This document shows positions 36,860 to 46,681 of a stretch of DNA of 64,000 bases, in pieces. The stretch is from positions 404,049 to 468,048 of the forward strand of contig NZ_BLJA01000001.1 of assembly GCF_019972295.1 (NCBI RefSeq), given 5' to 3'. A program made the position numbers and the translations under genes. This DNA comes from Geobacter sp. AOG2 (GTDB lineage: Bacteria; Desulfobacterota; Desulfuromonadia; Geobacterales; Pseudopelobacteraceae). The notes beneath the pieces are model-generated. The model had not been told where the DNA came from. It did not search any database and saw only the letters and a program-made list of their open reading frames with translations. How positions within the stretch are numbered: the stretch's first letter is position 1; every line of letters begins with the position of its first letter.

Positions 36860-37606
36860 TTAATGGGCGCCTACGAAGGCTTTCAGTTTCTGTTCGATGA
36901 AGTGCGGGTTCTCGCCGTTCTGAATGGCGATCAACCCCTCCAGGATCATGACCCGCCGCAACACCTCTTCCTTCATGCGGATCTTCAGCTTGCTGGCTAT
37001 GGGAAGACAGATGATATTGGCGGTCATCAGGCCGTAAATGGTGGCGACGAAGGCCACGGCGATGCCGGCCCCCAGCTTGGAAGTATCCGAGAGGTTGCTC
37101 ATGACGTGGATCAGGCCGAGAACGGCGCCGATGATACCGATGGTCGGGGCGTAACCGCCGGCCGCCTCGAAAAACTCGACGCTGTGTTTGGTGTTGTCCT
37201 CGTAGGCCATGATGTCGGCTTCCAGGGTTTCCCGCAGTTTTTGCGGGTCAATGCCGTCGACCACCAGCGATATCCCTTTCTTGATAAAGGGGTCTCTGGC
37301 GGACTGGGCCTCCTGCTCCAGAGAGATGAGCCCGTTGCGTCGCGCCTTGGTGGCATAGTTGATGATGTCCTTGACCACCGCATCGTGATCGATCTTCGGC
37401 GGCAGGAAAGCGTTTTTGACATCCTTGAAGGCCTTGATAATGGCGGGAAGCGGGAAGCTCACGAACGCGGCGCCAAAGGTGCCGCCCAGAACGATCAGGG
37501 CGGCTGTCGGCTGGATCAGCGCCTTCATGTGCAGGCCTTCCAGCGCAGCACCGCCGAAAATGGCCCCGAATCCCATTAACAAGCCTATGAGTGTTGCGAT
37601 ATCCAT
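36860..37606 (-). CDS. motA: Flagellar motor stator protein MotA
   Basis: A 248-residue protein with four membrane helices: ATLIGLLMGFGAIFGGAAL, ALIVLGGTFGAAFVSFPL, APTIGIIGAVLGLIHVMS and GAGIAVAFVATIYGLMTANIICLPIA. The cytoplasmic loop contains the charged segment that touches FliG. It is preceded by flbD with a 3-base gap; order flbD-motA-motB on the minus strand. Confidence 0.95.
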   Translation of the reverse strand: MDIATLIGLLMGFGAIFGGAALEGLHMKALIQPTAALIVLGGTFGAAFVSFPLPAIIKAFKDVKNAFLPPKIDHDAVVKDIINYATKARRNGLISLEQEAQSARDPFIKKGISLVVDGIDPQKLRETLEADIMAYEDNTKHSVEFFEAAGGYAPTIGIIGAVLGLIHVMSNLSDTSKLGAGIAVAFVATIYGLMTANIICLPIASKLKIRMKEEVLRRVMILEGLIAIQNGENPHFIEQKLKAFVGAH

Positions 37607-37609
37607 ATC

Positions 37610-37930
37610 CTAGAATTCCTGGCTGTGAAATGGACTGCGTTCGTGCTCTTCACGATTGTCGATGGTAAGGTTTCTGTTCAGGGTTGCACTGCGAAAAAGG
37701 CTTTTTTTGGCCTTTGTGAGGTACTTGCGTCCTATGGCATTTCCAGAGCGCCGTATGATCCTGGCGCGGAAGGCCACAACCCTGCTGATGATATCGGCGG
37801 CGGATTCCTTTACGATAAAATGATGGCCGTTGAAGAGCGTAATGACCGTATCGGGTGTTTCCTCTATACTGACGATGTGATCAGGGTTCAAATACATCGC
37901 CTGTCTGTCCATACGGGTCAGGAAAATCAT
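37610..37930 (-). CDS. flbD: FlbD family flagellar protein
   Basis: A 106-residue protein. The first 60 residues (MIFLTRMDRQAMYLNPDHIVSIEETPDTVITLFNGHHFIVKESAADIISRVVAFRARI) match the short FlbD family found ahead of motA in flagellar clusters. The basic C-terminal 45 residues are an extension beyond the family length. It is not the NtrC-like FlbD of Caulobacter. The exact function is unknown. It leads the motAB transcript; TTGACC-N17-TTTATA at about 37987-37959 is a weak candidate promoter. Confidence 0.85.
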   Translation of the reverse strand: MIFLTRMDRQAMYLNPDHIVSIEETPDTVITLFNGHHFIVKESAADIISRVVAFRARIIRRSGNAIGRKYLTKAKKSLFRSATLNRNLTIDNREEHERSPFHSQEF

Positions 37931-38028
37931 AATACCACCGGAGATATGAATGTTTGTCTATAAATATCAAAAACGCTGTCAGGTCAAGAACTTTTTGCCT
38001 AAAGTTAGGGTGAGCACATTATTGCCCG

Positions 38029-39123
38029 CTACAAAAAGGCATCGATGGCCGGGAAGTCGATATAGCGTTCTGAGATTGAGTTGATCAGTTCGATTTTTTC
38101 CCGGTCCTCCGGTCCGATCTTTGAGACGTGTTCCCTGAGACGGTGGAAAACCTCCGAAGAGGTCTCCTCGATGCGGATATAGGGGATCTTGCTGTCGTCA
38201 AGGATTTGCCGGGTGATGAGCGACATGGGGGCATGGCCGCTGATGACCAGGCCGGCCAAACGTTTTCTGAAATCCGGTATGTGATGCAATGAAGAAGCGG
38301 TGACGATCAACTCATCCCGCGAACTGGTCACAATGAGCAGCGTGGAGTCTTCAAGGTGATCGATGACCCGCTGTGAAGATGCCGCCCCCAACTGGATGGT
38401 ATGGCAAATACGGCTTCTGTCGTCGGGGTTCCCTTTGAGCGACTGTCCGAGCATTACAGCCACATGTTGCAGGGTCGGATGGGCCAGGATCGGATTATAG
38501 TCAAAGGCGCTTGTCACCAGGAGGTCGGTTCCGCTAAAGGCCTTCTTGAGGTAGGCAAGGGAGCGTTCGCGTTTTTCCGGCACCAGCTTGTTGACCATGA
38601 TGACGCGGACGTCGGCCTTTTCCCGCTCATACAGCGCAAGGTTCAGTTCTACGGCGTCAATCACATTGCCGATGCCGCCGTTGGTAACCATGAGCACCGG
38701 TGCGCCCGCTATGGTGGCAACCTGGGCGTTGTTTGCGCCGACCACCGAGCCGACGCCGCCGTGGCCGGCTCCTTCTATGATCAGAAAGTCGTATTTTTGC
38801 TCCAGTTCGTGAATCGCCCCGGCGATGAGGGTGCGGGGTATTTCCGGGGAAATCTTGCCGTCCAGAAATTTTCTGGTCGAGCCGGGAGTGAGGGTCATGG
38901 GCGACATGAGGTGTGCGTCGCTATCCAGGCCGTAAACGCTGGCCATCATGGCGGCATCCATATCCATGGTCAGGCCGTTGTACTCGATGCATTTGGGGCC
39001 GAGCGGTTTCACGAAGCCGACCCGCTCATACTTTTTACGCGCCAGATGCATGAGCGACAGGCTGATGGTGGTCTTGCCGCAATGTTGGCCGGTGGCGGCT
39101 ATGAATATCTTTTTACAGGCCAT
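38029..39123 (-). CDS. BioD-like P-loop ATPase with DRTGG domain (phosphotransacetylase N-terminal-like)
   Basis: About 364 residues. Residues 1-210 form a dethiobiotin-synthetase/CobQ-type P-loop domain (FIAATGQHCGKTTISLSL, IIEGAGHGGVGSVVGANNAQVATIAGAPVLMV), then a DRTGG-like domain (ILAHPTLQHVAVMLGQSL, LIVTSSRDELIVTASSLHHIPDFRKRLAGLVISGHAP). The layout equals the N-terminal regulatory part of long phosphotransacetylases but without the catalytic domain. Such stand-alone proteins are of unknown function. ATG 39123 was preferred; a GTG at 39156 has no spacing from its ribosome site. Confidence 0.8.
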   Translation of the reverse strand: MACKKIFIAATGQHCGKTTISLSLMHLARKKYERVGFVKPLGPKCIEYNGLTMDMDAAMMASVYGLDSDAHLMSPMTLTPGSTRKFLDGKISPEIPRTLIAGAIHELEQKYDFLIIEGAGHGGVGSVVGANNAQVATIAGAPVLMVTNGGIGNVIDAVELNLALYEREKADVRVIMVNKLVPEKRERSLAYLKKAFSGTDLLVTSAFDYNPILAHPTLQHVAVMLGQSLKGNPDDRSRICHTIQLGAASSQRVIDHLEDSTLLIVTSSRDELIVTASSLHHIPDFRKRLAGLVISGHAPMSLITRQILDDSKIPYIRIEETSSEVFHRLREHVSKIGPEDREKIELINSISERYIDFPAIDAFL

Positions 39124-39183
39124 GAGTCTTTTTTCATCCTCTCGAAACCATGTCACTCCGGCTGGCTGCCGCAGAGACTTTGG

Positions 39184-39510
39184 TCATGCCCCTTCAAGAA
39201 ACCGCAGGAAGTGCTCTTCACCGGCCTGGAAGCGCAGAAACCTTACCCCCATGCCGCTTTTCTTGGCCAGATGAAAGAGGTTTTGCGGTACCTTCTTTGC
39301 CCACATGACCCGCGCGTCAACCTGAATCAGGTTGTCATCAACGGTAAATTCGATTCTGATCCTGCTGTTGGGTGGGCAGACATTGGCGGTTCTGATGAAC
39401 ATGCCGGTCGTCGATACGTCCTCGCTGAATGCCACACGGCTTGCGCCGTCGATGCCGAAATGGACGGTCAAACGTTTTTTAAGCCGCCGTATAATTCTCT
39501 TTTCGGTCAT
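39184..39510 (-). CDS. PilZ domain protein (c-di-GMP receptor)
   Basis: A 108-residue single-domain PilZ protein. The RRLKKR motif near the N-terminus (R-x3-R type) and EDVSTTGMFI (D/N-x-S-x-x-G) are both present, so c-di-GMP binding is likely; the barrel continues with RIRIEFTVDDNLIQVDARVMWAKK. Such proteins modulate motility, exopolysaccharide or transcription. Its neighbours include motAB, but on a separate transcript. Partner unknown. Confidence 0.85.
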   Translation of the reverse strand: MTEKRIIRRLKKRLTVHFGIDGASRVAFSEDVSTTGMFIRTANVCPPNSRIRIEFTVDDNLIQVDARVMWAKKVPQNLFHLAKKSGMGVRFLRFQAGEEHFLRFLEGA

Positions 39511-39685
39511 TATGCCCTCAAACTGAAGTGCTTATTACGCAATGAAAGCGCCACGACTATACCACAAAACAACGGATGCGGGAGAAGATTTGAAAAGGTG
39601 GGGAATTTTACTTGCCACTTTCCCGGATTATGGCGGCATAAATTCAATTGACAGACCCGCGCCAATACACTAGGTTAATGTAAAC

Positions 39686-39765
39686 GCTGGGGGAGTTTCG
39701 ACTGAGAGCGGCAATGCCCGCGACCCTTAGTACCTGATCCGGGTAATGCCGGCGTAGGGAAGCGC
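39686..39765 (+). ncRNA. TPP riboswitch (THI element)
   Basis: The conserved thi box is present in order: CTGGGGGAGT, ACTGAGAGCGG, GACCCTTAGTACCTGATCC and GGGTAATGCCGGCGTAGGGAA. It binds thiamine pyrophosphate and controls thiSG-thiE downstream. The region 39511-39685 upstream has no other recognised feature. Confidence 0.96.
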
Positions 39766-39781
39766 AGACATCCGATGTTCC

Positions 39782-39803
39782 AAGCCGCTTCCGCGGCTTT
39801 TTT
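39782..39803 (+). terminator. Terminator of the TPP riboswitch expression platform
   Basis: AAGCCGC-TTCC-GCGGCTT followed by a T-run (T39798-39803) lies 16 bases after the aptamer and 76 before thiS. This implies transcriptional attenuation by TPP. Confidence 0.85.
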
Positions 39804-39878
39804 GCGTTTTAGGAGGCCGTTCAACAGCCTGTTCACGACCCGTGCAGTCAGTTCGTACCGGGCGCTGAAGGAGAAAAC

Positions 39879-40079
39879 ATGCACATTACACTGAATGGCG
39901 AGACCATCGACATCGCCGATGGCAGCACGGTCGCCGGCCTTCTGGAGCATCTGCAGCTGCCGCGTGAGCGGGTGGCGGTGGAGGTCAATCTGGATATCGT
40001 TCCCAAGGCGGCCTATGACGGTCACGGGTTGTCCGAGGGAGACAGGATAGAGATCGTCCACTTCGTGGGCGGGGGATAA
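39879..40079 (+). CDS. thiS: Sulfur carrier protein ThiS
   Basis: A 66-residue ubiquitin-fold protein ending in VHFVGGG, the di-glycine tail that is thiocarboxylated to donate sulfur for the thiazole ring. AAGGAG precedes ATG 39879. It is the first gene after the TPP riboswitch, 86 bases before thiG. Confidence 0.94.
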   Translation: MHITLNGETIDIADGSTVAGLLEHLQLPRERVAVEVNLDIVPKAAYDGHGLSEGDRIEIVHFVGGG

Positions 40080-40165
40080 AGGGCGGGTAAGGGTAACGGC
40101 GGGGGAAACCGTTCGCCGGAACCCCGTCCTGTAGTCAACACGGCAGCACAAGGAGAGGCTCTACC

Positions 40166-40945
40166 ATGACAACCAAAAACGATACATGGACGATTGCCGG
40201 CCGCGAATTTACCTCACGCCTGATGGTGGGTACCGGCAAATACGCCAGCTTCCAGCAGACGGCCGAAGCCCTGGAGGCTTCGGGGGCCGAGATCATTACC
40301 GTTGCGGTGCGGCGGGTCAACCTGGACCGGAGCAAGGAATCACTCCTGGATTATATCGACCCCAAGAAATACACCCTGCTCCCCAACACCGCGGGCTGCT
40401 ACACGGCCGACGACGCCATACGCACCTGCCGCCTGGCCAGGGAGGCGGGCATGTCGGATTTTGTCAAGCTTGAGGTGCTGGGAGACGAGAAGACCCTCTT
40501 CCCGGACAACGAGGAGTTGCTCAAGGCCGCCAGGATTCTGGTCAAGGAGGGTTTCACCGTACTCCCCTACACCAGCGACGACGTGATCATGTGCCGAAAG
40601 CTGGAGGATATCGGCTGTGCCGCGGTCATGCCGCTGGGTGCCCCCATCGGCAGCGGCCTGGGTATTCGTAACCCCTATAACATCAGGATCATTCTGGAAA
40701 CGGTCAAGATTCCGGTGATCGTGGACGCCGGGGTCGGCTCGGCCTCCGATGCGGCCGTCGCCATGGAGTTGGGCTGCGCCGGCGTGCTTATGAACACCGC
40801 CATCGCCGGAGCCCAGGACCCTATTGCCATGGCCCGCGCCATGAAGCTGGCCGTGGAGGCGGGGCGGCTGTCCTATAAGGCCGGACGGATCCCCCGCAAG
40901 CTCTACGCGAACGCATCCAGCCCGCTGGACGGCATGATTGCCTAG
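40166..40945 (+). CDS. thiG: Thiazole synthase ThiG
   Basis: A 259-residue TIM barrel: [20 protein letters not shown], the catalytic Lys in [30 protein letters not shown] and [30 protein letters not shown]. It makes the thiazole phosphate from deoxyxylulose phosphate, ThiS-thiocarboxylate and dehydroglycine. AAGGAGAGG precedes ATG 40166. No thiH, thiO or thiF is in the window. Confidence 0.96.
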   Translation: MTTKNDTWTIAGREFTSRLMVGTGKYASFQQTAEALEASGAEIITVAVRRVNLDRSKESLLDYIDPKKYTLLPNTAGCYTADDAIRTCRLAREAGMSDFVKLEVLGDEKTLFPDNEELLKAARILVKEGFTVLPYTSDDVIMCRKLEDIGCAAVMPLGAPIGSGLGIRNPYNIRIILETVKIPVIVDAGVGSASDAAVAMELGCAGVLMNTAIAGAQDPIAMARAMKLAVEAGRLSYKAGRIPRKLYANASSPLDGMIA

Positions 40946-41170
40946 TTTCCGCCCGGAAAGGGTTCTTTTCCGCCCATGCGGCGTCAATCTTCGGGCTTGC
41001 TTGTGCGGCGTACCGATGTACGCCTCCGCGCAATCCCTTGATTTCCTTGCCTGGACGAAAAATTCCTCCTTTCCGAATCGGAAACTGCTCGTTTCTAATT
41101 GTGACGCATTCACCCAAGGGCGTGACCGGTTGCGCCCCGATGATCTTTGTCGCATGTTTCCCGTGTCCCC
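40946..41170. other. Intergenic gap with imperfect palindrome between thiG and the thiE fusion
   Basis: This spacer carries GGCGTAC-CGAT-GTACGCC at about 41007-41024, flanked by TCAATCTTCGGG and CCCTTGATTTCC. The architecture resembles families A and B (GCGTAGC-N3-GCTACGC core) but the sequence differs. No gene or terminator with a T-run is evident, so read-through from thiG is possible. Confidence 0.5.
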
Positions 41171-42727
41171 ATGAAACCAGTTGATTTTTCCCTGTACCTG
41201 ATTACCGACCGCAGCCAGACCGCGGGCCGGCCGCTTGTGGACGTGGTGCGCGCCGCACTGTCCGGTGGGGTGCGCGCCGTGCAACTGCGGGAGAAGGATC
41301 TGCCGGATGATGAATATACTGAGCTTGCCCTGGCGCTCAGGCACGTAACCAGGGAGTTCGGAGCGCGGCTCTTCATCAACAGCCGGGTCGATATCGCCCT
41401 GGCCGTGGGAGCCGACGGCGTCCATCTGGGGACGGCCTCCGCACCCGTGGCCGAGGTGCGCGGGCGGTGCGGCAAGGGCATGATGATCGGCTATTCCTGC
41501 CACGGTCTGGCAGAAGCGCGCCGCGCGGTGCATGACGGGGCGGACTTCATCACCTTCGGCCCGGTCTTTGCGACCCCCTCCAAGGCGGCTTATGGGGAGC
41601 CGCTGGGGTGTGCAGACTTGCAGCGGGCGGTGGAGGCGTTGCCGGTCCCGGTGTTTGCCCTCGGCGGCGTGAAGCCTGAAAACATGACCGCCGTGCGGGG
41701 GACGGGCTGCAGCCACGTGGCCCTGATCTCTGCCGTCAGTGCCGCCCCCGATCCCTGCCGCGCGGCCCGGGAACTCCTGGCAAGTCTGGGAAACCCGTTG
41801 CCCACGGCCGTCCATCACGAGTTGCGCATCCACTCCTATGGCCATTACCTGCGGCGGCGCTTCGACTGCCGGGTCAGCAAGGTCAACGTGGATGCCGGTT
41901 TTACCTGCCCCAACCGGGACGGCAGCAAAGGGACCGGCGGCTGCATCTACTGTAACAACGTCTCCTTCTCCCCCAAGGACACCCAGTCGGTCATTCCCCT
42001 GGAAGAACAACTCTCTGCCGGCATGGCCTACCATCGGCACCGTCTCGGCTCCGAGAAGTTCATCGTCTATTTTCAAAAATACACCAATACCTACGCCTCC
42101 GTGGATGTTTTGGCCGACCTCTACCGTCGCGCCCTGGCCCATCCGGACGTGGTCGGCATCTCGGTCGGCACCCGGCCCGACTCTCTGACCGACGAGGCAT
42201 TGGAGCTGTTGACGGAGATCGCCCGTGACCGTTACGTCTGTCTGGAGTTGGGGCTCCAATCCGGTGATGACGCCATCCTGGAGCGTATCAATCGTGGTCA
42301 TACCGTGGACGATTTCGTCGCGGCCGTGCAGCGGGCGGCGGGACGAAATTTCGATATCTGCGCCCACCTGATTCATGGCTTTCCCGGTGAACGGCCGGAG
42401 GATTTTCTTAAAAGCCCCGAGCTGATCGCCTCCCTGCCGATCGACTCGGTCAAGCTCCATCAACTCCACGCCGTCGAAGGGACCGAATTGGCCGCCATGT
42501 ACCGCCGTGGCGAGTTCGTACCTCTCACCCTGGAAAGATACGTGGCCTCGGCCGCCGATTTTCTGGAGCGCCTGCCGGCCCGCATCACGGTACAGCGGCT
42601 GTACGGCTCGGCGCCGCTGGCGATCAGGGTGGCGCCCCAATGGGGGCTGAAGAACAACCAGATGTGGTTCGCGGTGGTCAACGAACTGCGGCGGCGCGGC
42701 ACGTGGCAGGGGTATCGGTTCAATTGA
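41171..42727 (+). CDS. thiE: Thiamine-phosphate synthase (ThiE) fused in frame to a TIGR01212/YhcC-type radical SAM protein
   Basis: A 518-residue fusion. Residues 1-205 are ThiE: LYLITDRSQTAGRPLVDVV, VQLREKDLPDDEY, LFINSRVDIALAVGADGVHLG, DFITFGPVFATPSKAAYGEPLG and VFALGGVKPENM. After a short linker (LGNPLPTAVHHELRIHSYGHYLRRRF) comes a radical SAM protein with the unusual cluster motif C-x11-C-x2-C (CPNRDGSKGTGGCIYC), then YFQKYTNTYAS, VGISVGTRPDSL and CLELGLQSGDDAILERINRGH, all typical of TIGR01212. No stop and no ribosome site lies at the junction (about 41785-41815). ThiE joins HMP-PP and thiazole phosphate. The radical SAM half has no known substrate. Confidence 0.88.
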   Translation: MKPVDFSLYLITDRSQTAGRPLVDVVRAALSGGVRAVQLREKDLPDDEYTELALALRHVTREFGARLFINSRVDIALAVGADGVHLGTASAPVAEVRGRCGKGMMIGYSCHGLAEARRAVHDGADFITFGPVFATPSKAAYGEPLGCADLQRAVEALPVPVFALGGVKPENMTAVRGTGCSHVALISAVSAAPDPCRAARELLASLGNPLPTAVHHELRIHSYGHYLRRRFDCRVSKVNVDAGFTCPNRDGSKGTGGCIYCNNVSFSPKDTQSVIPLEEQLSAGMAYHRHRLGSEKFIVYFQKYTNTYASVDVLADLYRRALAHPDVVGISVGTRPDSLTDEALELLTEIARDRYVCLELGLQSGDDAILERINRGHTVDDFVAAVQRAAGRNFDICAHLIHGFPGERPEDFLKSPELIASLPIDSVKLHQLHAVEGTELAAMYRRGEFVPLTLERYVASAADFLERLPARITVQRLYGSAPLAIRVAPQWGLKNNQMWFAVVNELRRRGTWQGYRFN

Positions 42728-42861
42728 CCCGCCGGAGAACGGCGATGTATTCGTTTCCTGCCGGGGAAAGTGCTTTTTTCGGCCGCCCGGCGGTGCTATA
42801 GTAACCGTCCGCACAGATGCCCCGCTTCTGCCGCATTTAAAAAGAATTGAGGAGATAGAAC

Positions 42862-44262
42862 ATGTCCGACCTGCGCGTCCGTTTCGCACCCAGCCCAACC
42901 GGCTACCTCCATGTGGGGGGAGCCCGTACCGCCCTGTTCAACTGGCTTTTGGCCAGAAAGCAGGGGGGCACCTTCATCCTGCGCATAGAGGACACCGACG
43001 TCGAACGCTCCACCCAGGAATCCATCGACGCCATCCTGCAGGCCATGGAATGGCTTGGGCTGGATTGGGACGAGGGTCCCTTTTACCAGACCGACAACTT
43101 CGATCTGTACCGGGACTATGTCCAAAAACTGCTGGAGCAGGGGAAGGCCTACAAGTGCTACTGCACGGCGGAAGAGTTGGAGGCCAAGCGTGAGCTGGCC
43201 ATGAAGGAAGGCCGCAAACCCAAATATGACGGCACCTGCCGTGAACGGGGCGACCAGCCGGCCGACAGGCCGTTCGTCGTCCGTTTCCGTGCCCCCCAGG
43301 AAGGGGAAGTGGCCTTTGACGACCTGATCAAGGGCCGCATCGCCTTCCCGGCCGAGGAGTTGGACGACCTGATCATCCAGCGGAGCGACGGCACGCCGAC
43401 CTACAACTTCTGCGTGGTGATCGACGACGCCATCATGAAGGTCACCACCGTGATCCGCGGTGACGACCACGTGAACAACACACCGCGCCAGATCCAGCTC
43501 TACGAGGCGCTTGGCTTTCCGGTGCCCGCGTTCGCCCATGTGCCCATGATCCTGGGTGACGACAAGGCCCGTCTCTCCAAGCGTCACGGCGCCACCAGCG
43601 TGATGGCCTACCGGGACATGGGCTTCCTGCCCGAGGCCCTGCTCAACTACCTGGTGCGCCTGGGGTGGAGCCACGGCGACGACGAGATCTTCAGCCGCGA
43701 GGAAATGATCCAAAAGTTCGACATCAACGGCGTGGGCCGGTCCGCCAGTGTCTTCAACACGGAGAAGTTGTTGTGGCTGAATGCCCATTACATCAAAAAC
43801 ACCGATCCGACCCGACTGGCCGGACTGCTGTTGCCCCATCTGGAAAAGCGCGGCATAGCCGCCCAGGGCGGCCCCGATGTGGTCGCGGTGGTAAAGACGC
43901 TCCAGGAACGGGCCCAGACCCTGGAAGAGATGGCCGAGCGGGCCGTGTTCTATTTCAAGGCCCCCGACTCCTACGACGAGGCGGCCCTGGCCAAGTTCGA
44001 CAAGGAACACCTGCGGGCGGTCTACGACACGGTGGCCGACAGGCTGGCAACTTCCGCCGCTGCCGCGGTCGAAGAGGTCGATGCCCTGTTCAAGGAGATC
44101 TGTGCCGACAAGGGGTGGAAGATGGGCCAGGTTGGGCAGCCGGTGCGCATCGCCCTTTCGGGCGGTACCCAGGCCCCCGGCATCGGCGAGATCGTCATGA
44201 CCCTGGGGATCGATGAAACCGTCAAGCGGATTGCCAAGGCGCGGGCGGCTGTGGCGGCATAG
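42862..44262 (+). CDS. gltX: Glutamyl-tRNA synthetase
   Basis: A 466-residue class I synthetase with the HIGH-type motif [19 protein letters not shown] (residues 9-27) and KMSKS-type [26 protein letters not shown] and YDGTCRERG lie in the tRNA acceptor-binding insert. AGGAG precedes ATG 42862. It charges tRNA-Glu, and also tRNA-Gln if the cell uses the amidotransferase route. Confidence 0.96.
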   Translation: MSDLRVRFAPSPTGYLHVGGARTALFNWLLARKQGGTFILRIEDTDVERSTQESIDAILQAMEWLGLDWDEGPFYQTDNFDLYRDYVQKLLEQGKAYKCYCTAEELEAKRELAMKEGRKPKYDGTCRERGDQPADRPFVVRFRAPQEGEVAFDDLIKGRIAFPAEELDDLIIQRSDGTPTYNFCVVIDDAIMKVTTVIRGDDHVNNTPRQIQLYEALGFPVPAFAHVPMILGDDKARLSKRHGATSVMAYRDMGFLPEALLNYLVRLGWSHGDDEIFSREEMIQKFDINGVGRSASVFNTEKLLWLNAHYIKNTDPTRLAGLLLPHLEKRGIAAQGGPDVVAVVKTLQERAQTLEEMAERAVFYFKAPDSYDEAALAKFDKEHLRAVYDTVADRLATSAAAAVEEVDALFKEICADKGWKMGQVGQPVRIALSGGTQAPGIGEIVMTLGIDETVKRIAKARAAVAA

Positions 44263-44274
44263 CAAGCGTATCAC

Positions 44275-44377
44275 CTTTCCCTTCACCCGGCCTTCGGCCG
44301 CCCTCTCCCCCGGGAGAGGGTAAAATAAGCCCTTCTCCCCTGGGGAGAAGGTGCCTCGAAGGGGCGGATGAGGGGGC
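44275..44377. repeat. Family C repeat, copy C1
   Basis: Two hairpin modules in tandem: CCCTCTCCC-CGGGAGAGGG and CTTCTCCCC-TGGGGAGAAG, flanked by CCTTTCCCTTCACCCGGCCTTCGGCC and GGCGGATGAGGGGG. The inverse of this order is found at 63101-63206, and a related unit is inserted in the family A copy at 47552-47745. It lies between gltX and uvrB. Confidence 0.8.
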
Positions 44378-44439
44378 CTTACCGTCCCTCCGACGGGAAG
44401 GTTCTGGACAGGGTCGTCCGGTGAGGCTAGAATGATTCC

Positions 44440-46467
44440 ATGAGTTCGCGTGAATCCATATTCAACCTGACCACAACCTATACCCCCCGCGGCGACCAGC
44501 CCCAGGCCATTGCCGAACTGGTGGAAGGGGTCGAGCGCGGCGACCAGCACCAGGTGCTCCTGGGGGTGACCGGCTCGGGCAAGACCTTCACCGTGGCCAA
44601 CGTCATTGCCCAGACCGGGCGGCCGGCCCTGGTGCTGGCCCCCAACAAGACCCTGGCGGCCCAGCTCTATGGCGAGTTCAAGGAGCTCTTCCCGGACAAC
44701 GCCGTGGAGTATTTCGTCTCCTACTACGACTACTACCAGCCGGAAGCCTACCTCCCCACCACCGACACCTTCATCGAGAAGGACTCCTCGATCAACGACG
44801 AGATCGACAAGATGCGCCATTCGGCCACCCGCAGCCTCCTGACCCGGCGCGACGTGATCATTGTGGCCTCGGTCTCCTGCATCTACGGCATCGGCTCGCC
44901 CGAGGCCTACGCCAGCCTGCATATCTTTTTCCACCAGGGGGAGGAGTACGGCCGCGACACCCTGTTGAGAAAACTGGTGGAGATCCAGTACGAACGCAAC
45001 GACATGGATTTCCACCGCGGCGCCTTCCGGGTGCGGGGCGACGTGGTGGAGGTCTTCCCGGCCTACGACAGCGACAAGGCACTGCGCATCGAGTTCTTCG
45101 GCGACGAGGTGGAGGCCATCAGCGAGATCGACCCGTTGCGGGGCGTGGTGCTCCAGAAGTTGACCAAGTGCGCCATCTACCCGGCCTCCCATTACGTTTC
45201 CACCCGCGAGACCCTGGAACGGGCGGTGGAGCAGATCCGCACGGACCTGGGGGAGCGTCTCCGCTATTTCGGGGAACGGAACATGCTGCTGGAGGCCCAA
45301 CGTATCGAGCAGCGCACCTTTTTCGACATCGAGATGATGGAGGAGATGGGGTTCTGCCAGGGGATCGAGAACTATTCCCGTTATTTCGACGGCCGCAGTG
45401 AGGGGGAGCCCCCCTACACCCTGATCGACTATTTCCCCGAGGATTTCGTGCTCTTCGTGGACGAGTCCCACATCACTATTCCCCAGGTTGGGGGCATGTA
45501 CCGGGGGGACCGCAGCCGTAAGGAGACCCTGGTGCAGTATGGTTTCCGCCTGCCGGCGGCCCTGGACAACCGGCCGCTCAACTTCCAGGAGTTCGAGAAG
45601 CGTATCCGTCAGGCGGTGTACGTCTCGGCCACGCCGGCGGATTTCGAGATGGAGCGGAGCGGCGGCGTTTTCGTGGAGCAGGTCATTCGCCCCACCGGAT
45701 TGGTGGACCCGAAGATCGAGATCCGGCCCGCCACGGCGGCGGGTGCTGCCCTCGGCCAGGTGGACGATCTCCTCCACGAGGTCCGGGAGACCGTGGCCAA
45801 GGGTGAGCGGGTGCTGGTGACCACCCTGACCAAGCGCATGGCCGAGGAATTGACCAACTATTATCAGGAGTTGGGCGTCAAGGTGCGTTATCTGCACTCG
45901 GATATCGTCACCATCGAGCGGATGCAGATCCTGCGCGACCTCAGGCTGGGGGAATTCGACGTGCTGGTGGGCATCAACCTGTTGCGGGAGGGACTGGACT
46001 TGCCGGAGGTTTCCCTGGTGGCCATCCTGGACGCGGACAAGGAGGGGTTCCTCCGTTCCGCCCGCTCCCTGATCCAGACCTGCGGCCGGGCCGCCCGCAA
46101 CGTGGGAGGCCGGGTGCTGATGTACGCCGATACGGTGACCCGCTCCATGCAGGCCTGCATCGACGAGACCGAGCGCCGCCGCGCCAAGCAGCTGGCCTAC
46201 AATGAAGAATTCGGCATCACCCCCGAGACGGTCAAAAAAAGCATGGGCACGATCCTGGGTTCCATCGAGGAGAAGGATTACTACACCCCGGCGGGGGGCG
46301 TGGCCGAGACGGCCGAGGAGTACGTGGCCCCCAAGGAGATCCCCAAGCTGGTCAAAAAGCTGCGCAAGGAGATGCTGGCGGCGGCCAAGGCCCTGGATTT
46401 CGAAAGCGCCGCCAAGCTGCGGGACCGGATCAAGCGGCTGGAGGAGATGGAGTTGGCTTTGCGGTGA
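44440..46467 (+). CDS. uvrB: Excinuclease ABC subunit B
   Basis: A 675-residue UvrB: Walker [15 protein letters not shown], the damage-probing beta-hairpin [21 protein letters not shown], motif [13 protein letters not shown], helicase motifs [11 protein letters not shown] and [13 protein letters not shown], and a C-terminal UvrC-binding coiled coil [22 protein letters not shown]. It verifies DNA damage with UvrA and UvrC. The gene order is gltX-uvrB-mutY-like, all on the plus strand. Confidence 0.97.
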   Translation: MSSRESIFNLTTTYTPRGDQPQAIAELVEGVERGDQHQVLLGVTGSGKTFTVANVIAQTGRPALVLAPNKTLAAQLYGEFKELFPDNAVEYFVSYYDYYQPEAYLPTTDTFIEKDSSINDEIDKMRHSATRSLLTRRDVIIVASVSCIYGIGSPEAYASLHIFFHQGEEYGRDTLLRKLVEIQYERNDMDFHRGAFRVRGDVVEVFPAYDSDKALRIEFFGDEVEAISEIDPLRGVVLQKLTKCAIYPASHYVSTRETLERAVEQIRTDLGERLRYFGERNMLLEAQRIEQRTFFDIEMMEEMGFCQGIENYSRYFDGRSEGEPPYTLIDYFPEDFVLFVDESHITIPQVGGMYRGDRSRKETLVQYGFRLPAALDNRPLNFQEFEKRIRQAVYVSATPADFEMERSGGVFVEQVIRPTGLVDPKIEIRPATAAGAALGQVDDLLHEVRETVAKGERVLVTTLTKRMAEELTNYYQELGVKVRYLHSDIVTIERMQILRDLRLGEFDVLVGINLLREGLDLPEVSLVAILDADKEGFLRSARSLIQTCGRAARNVGGRVLMYADTVTRSMQACIDETERRRAKQLAYNEEFGITPETVKKSMGTILGSIEEKDYYTPAGGVAETAEEYVAPKEIPKLVKKLRKEMLAAAKALDFESAAKLRDRIKRLEEMELALR

Positions 46468-46490
46468 CCCCGGCGAATCTCTTAAAAGCA

Positions 46491-46653
46491 AATCTGCCAC
46501 AGAGACACGGAGACACAGAGGTGCACAGAGGTACACAGAGGTACACAGAGAAAGGCAAAAGGCTTTTTGGGGTAAAACCATTATCTGGAATCGTTGTTTT
46601 TTGTTTGTCTTACGCCCGGTTTTCTCTGTGTCTCTGCGTCTCTGTGGCAGAAT
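46491..46653. repeat. CACAGAG-type inverted repeat element (family D)
   Basis: 46491-46520 and 46624-46653 are inverted copies matching at 27 of 30 positions (TCTGCCACAGAGACACGGAG and its counterpart CTCTGTGTCTCTGCGTCTCT). The left arm is extended by three tandem copies of a 10-mer, AGGTACACAG (one variant AGGTGCACAG), at about 46519-46550. This CACAGAG-type sequence occurs in many environmental bacteria and often gives rise to spurious protein annotations. It sits between uvrB and the glycosylase gene; a shorter fragment lies at about 8978-9004. Confidence 0.8.
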
Positions 46654-46681
46654 TGCCGTTTTTTTATCATAGGATTGAAGT

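Noticed and set aside
46519-46550. Possible CRISPR-like tandem repeats
   Set aside because: Units are 10 bases with no spacers and no cas genes nearby; this is a simple tandem repeat.
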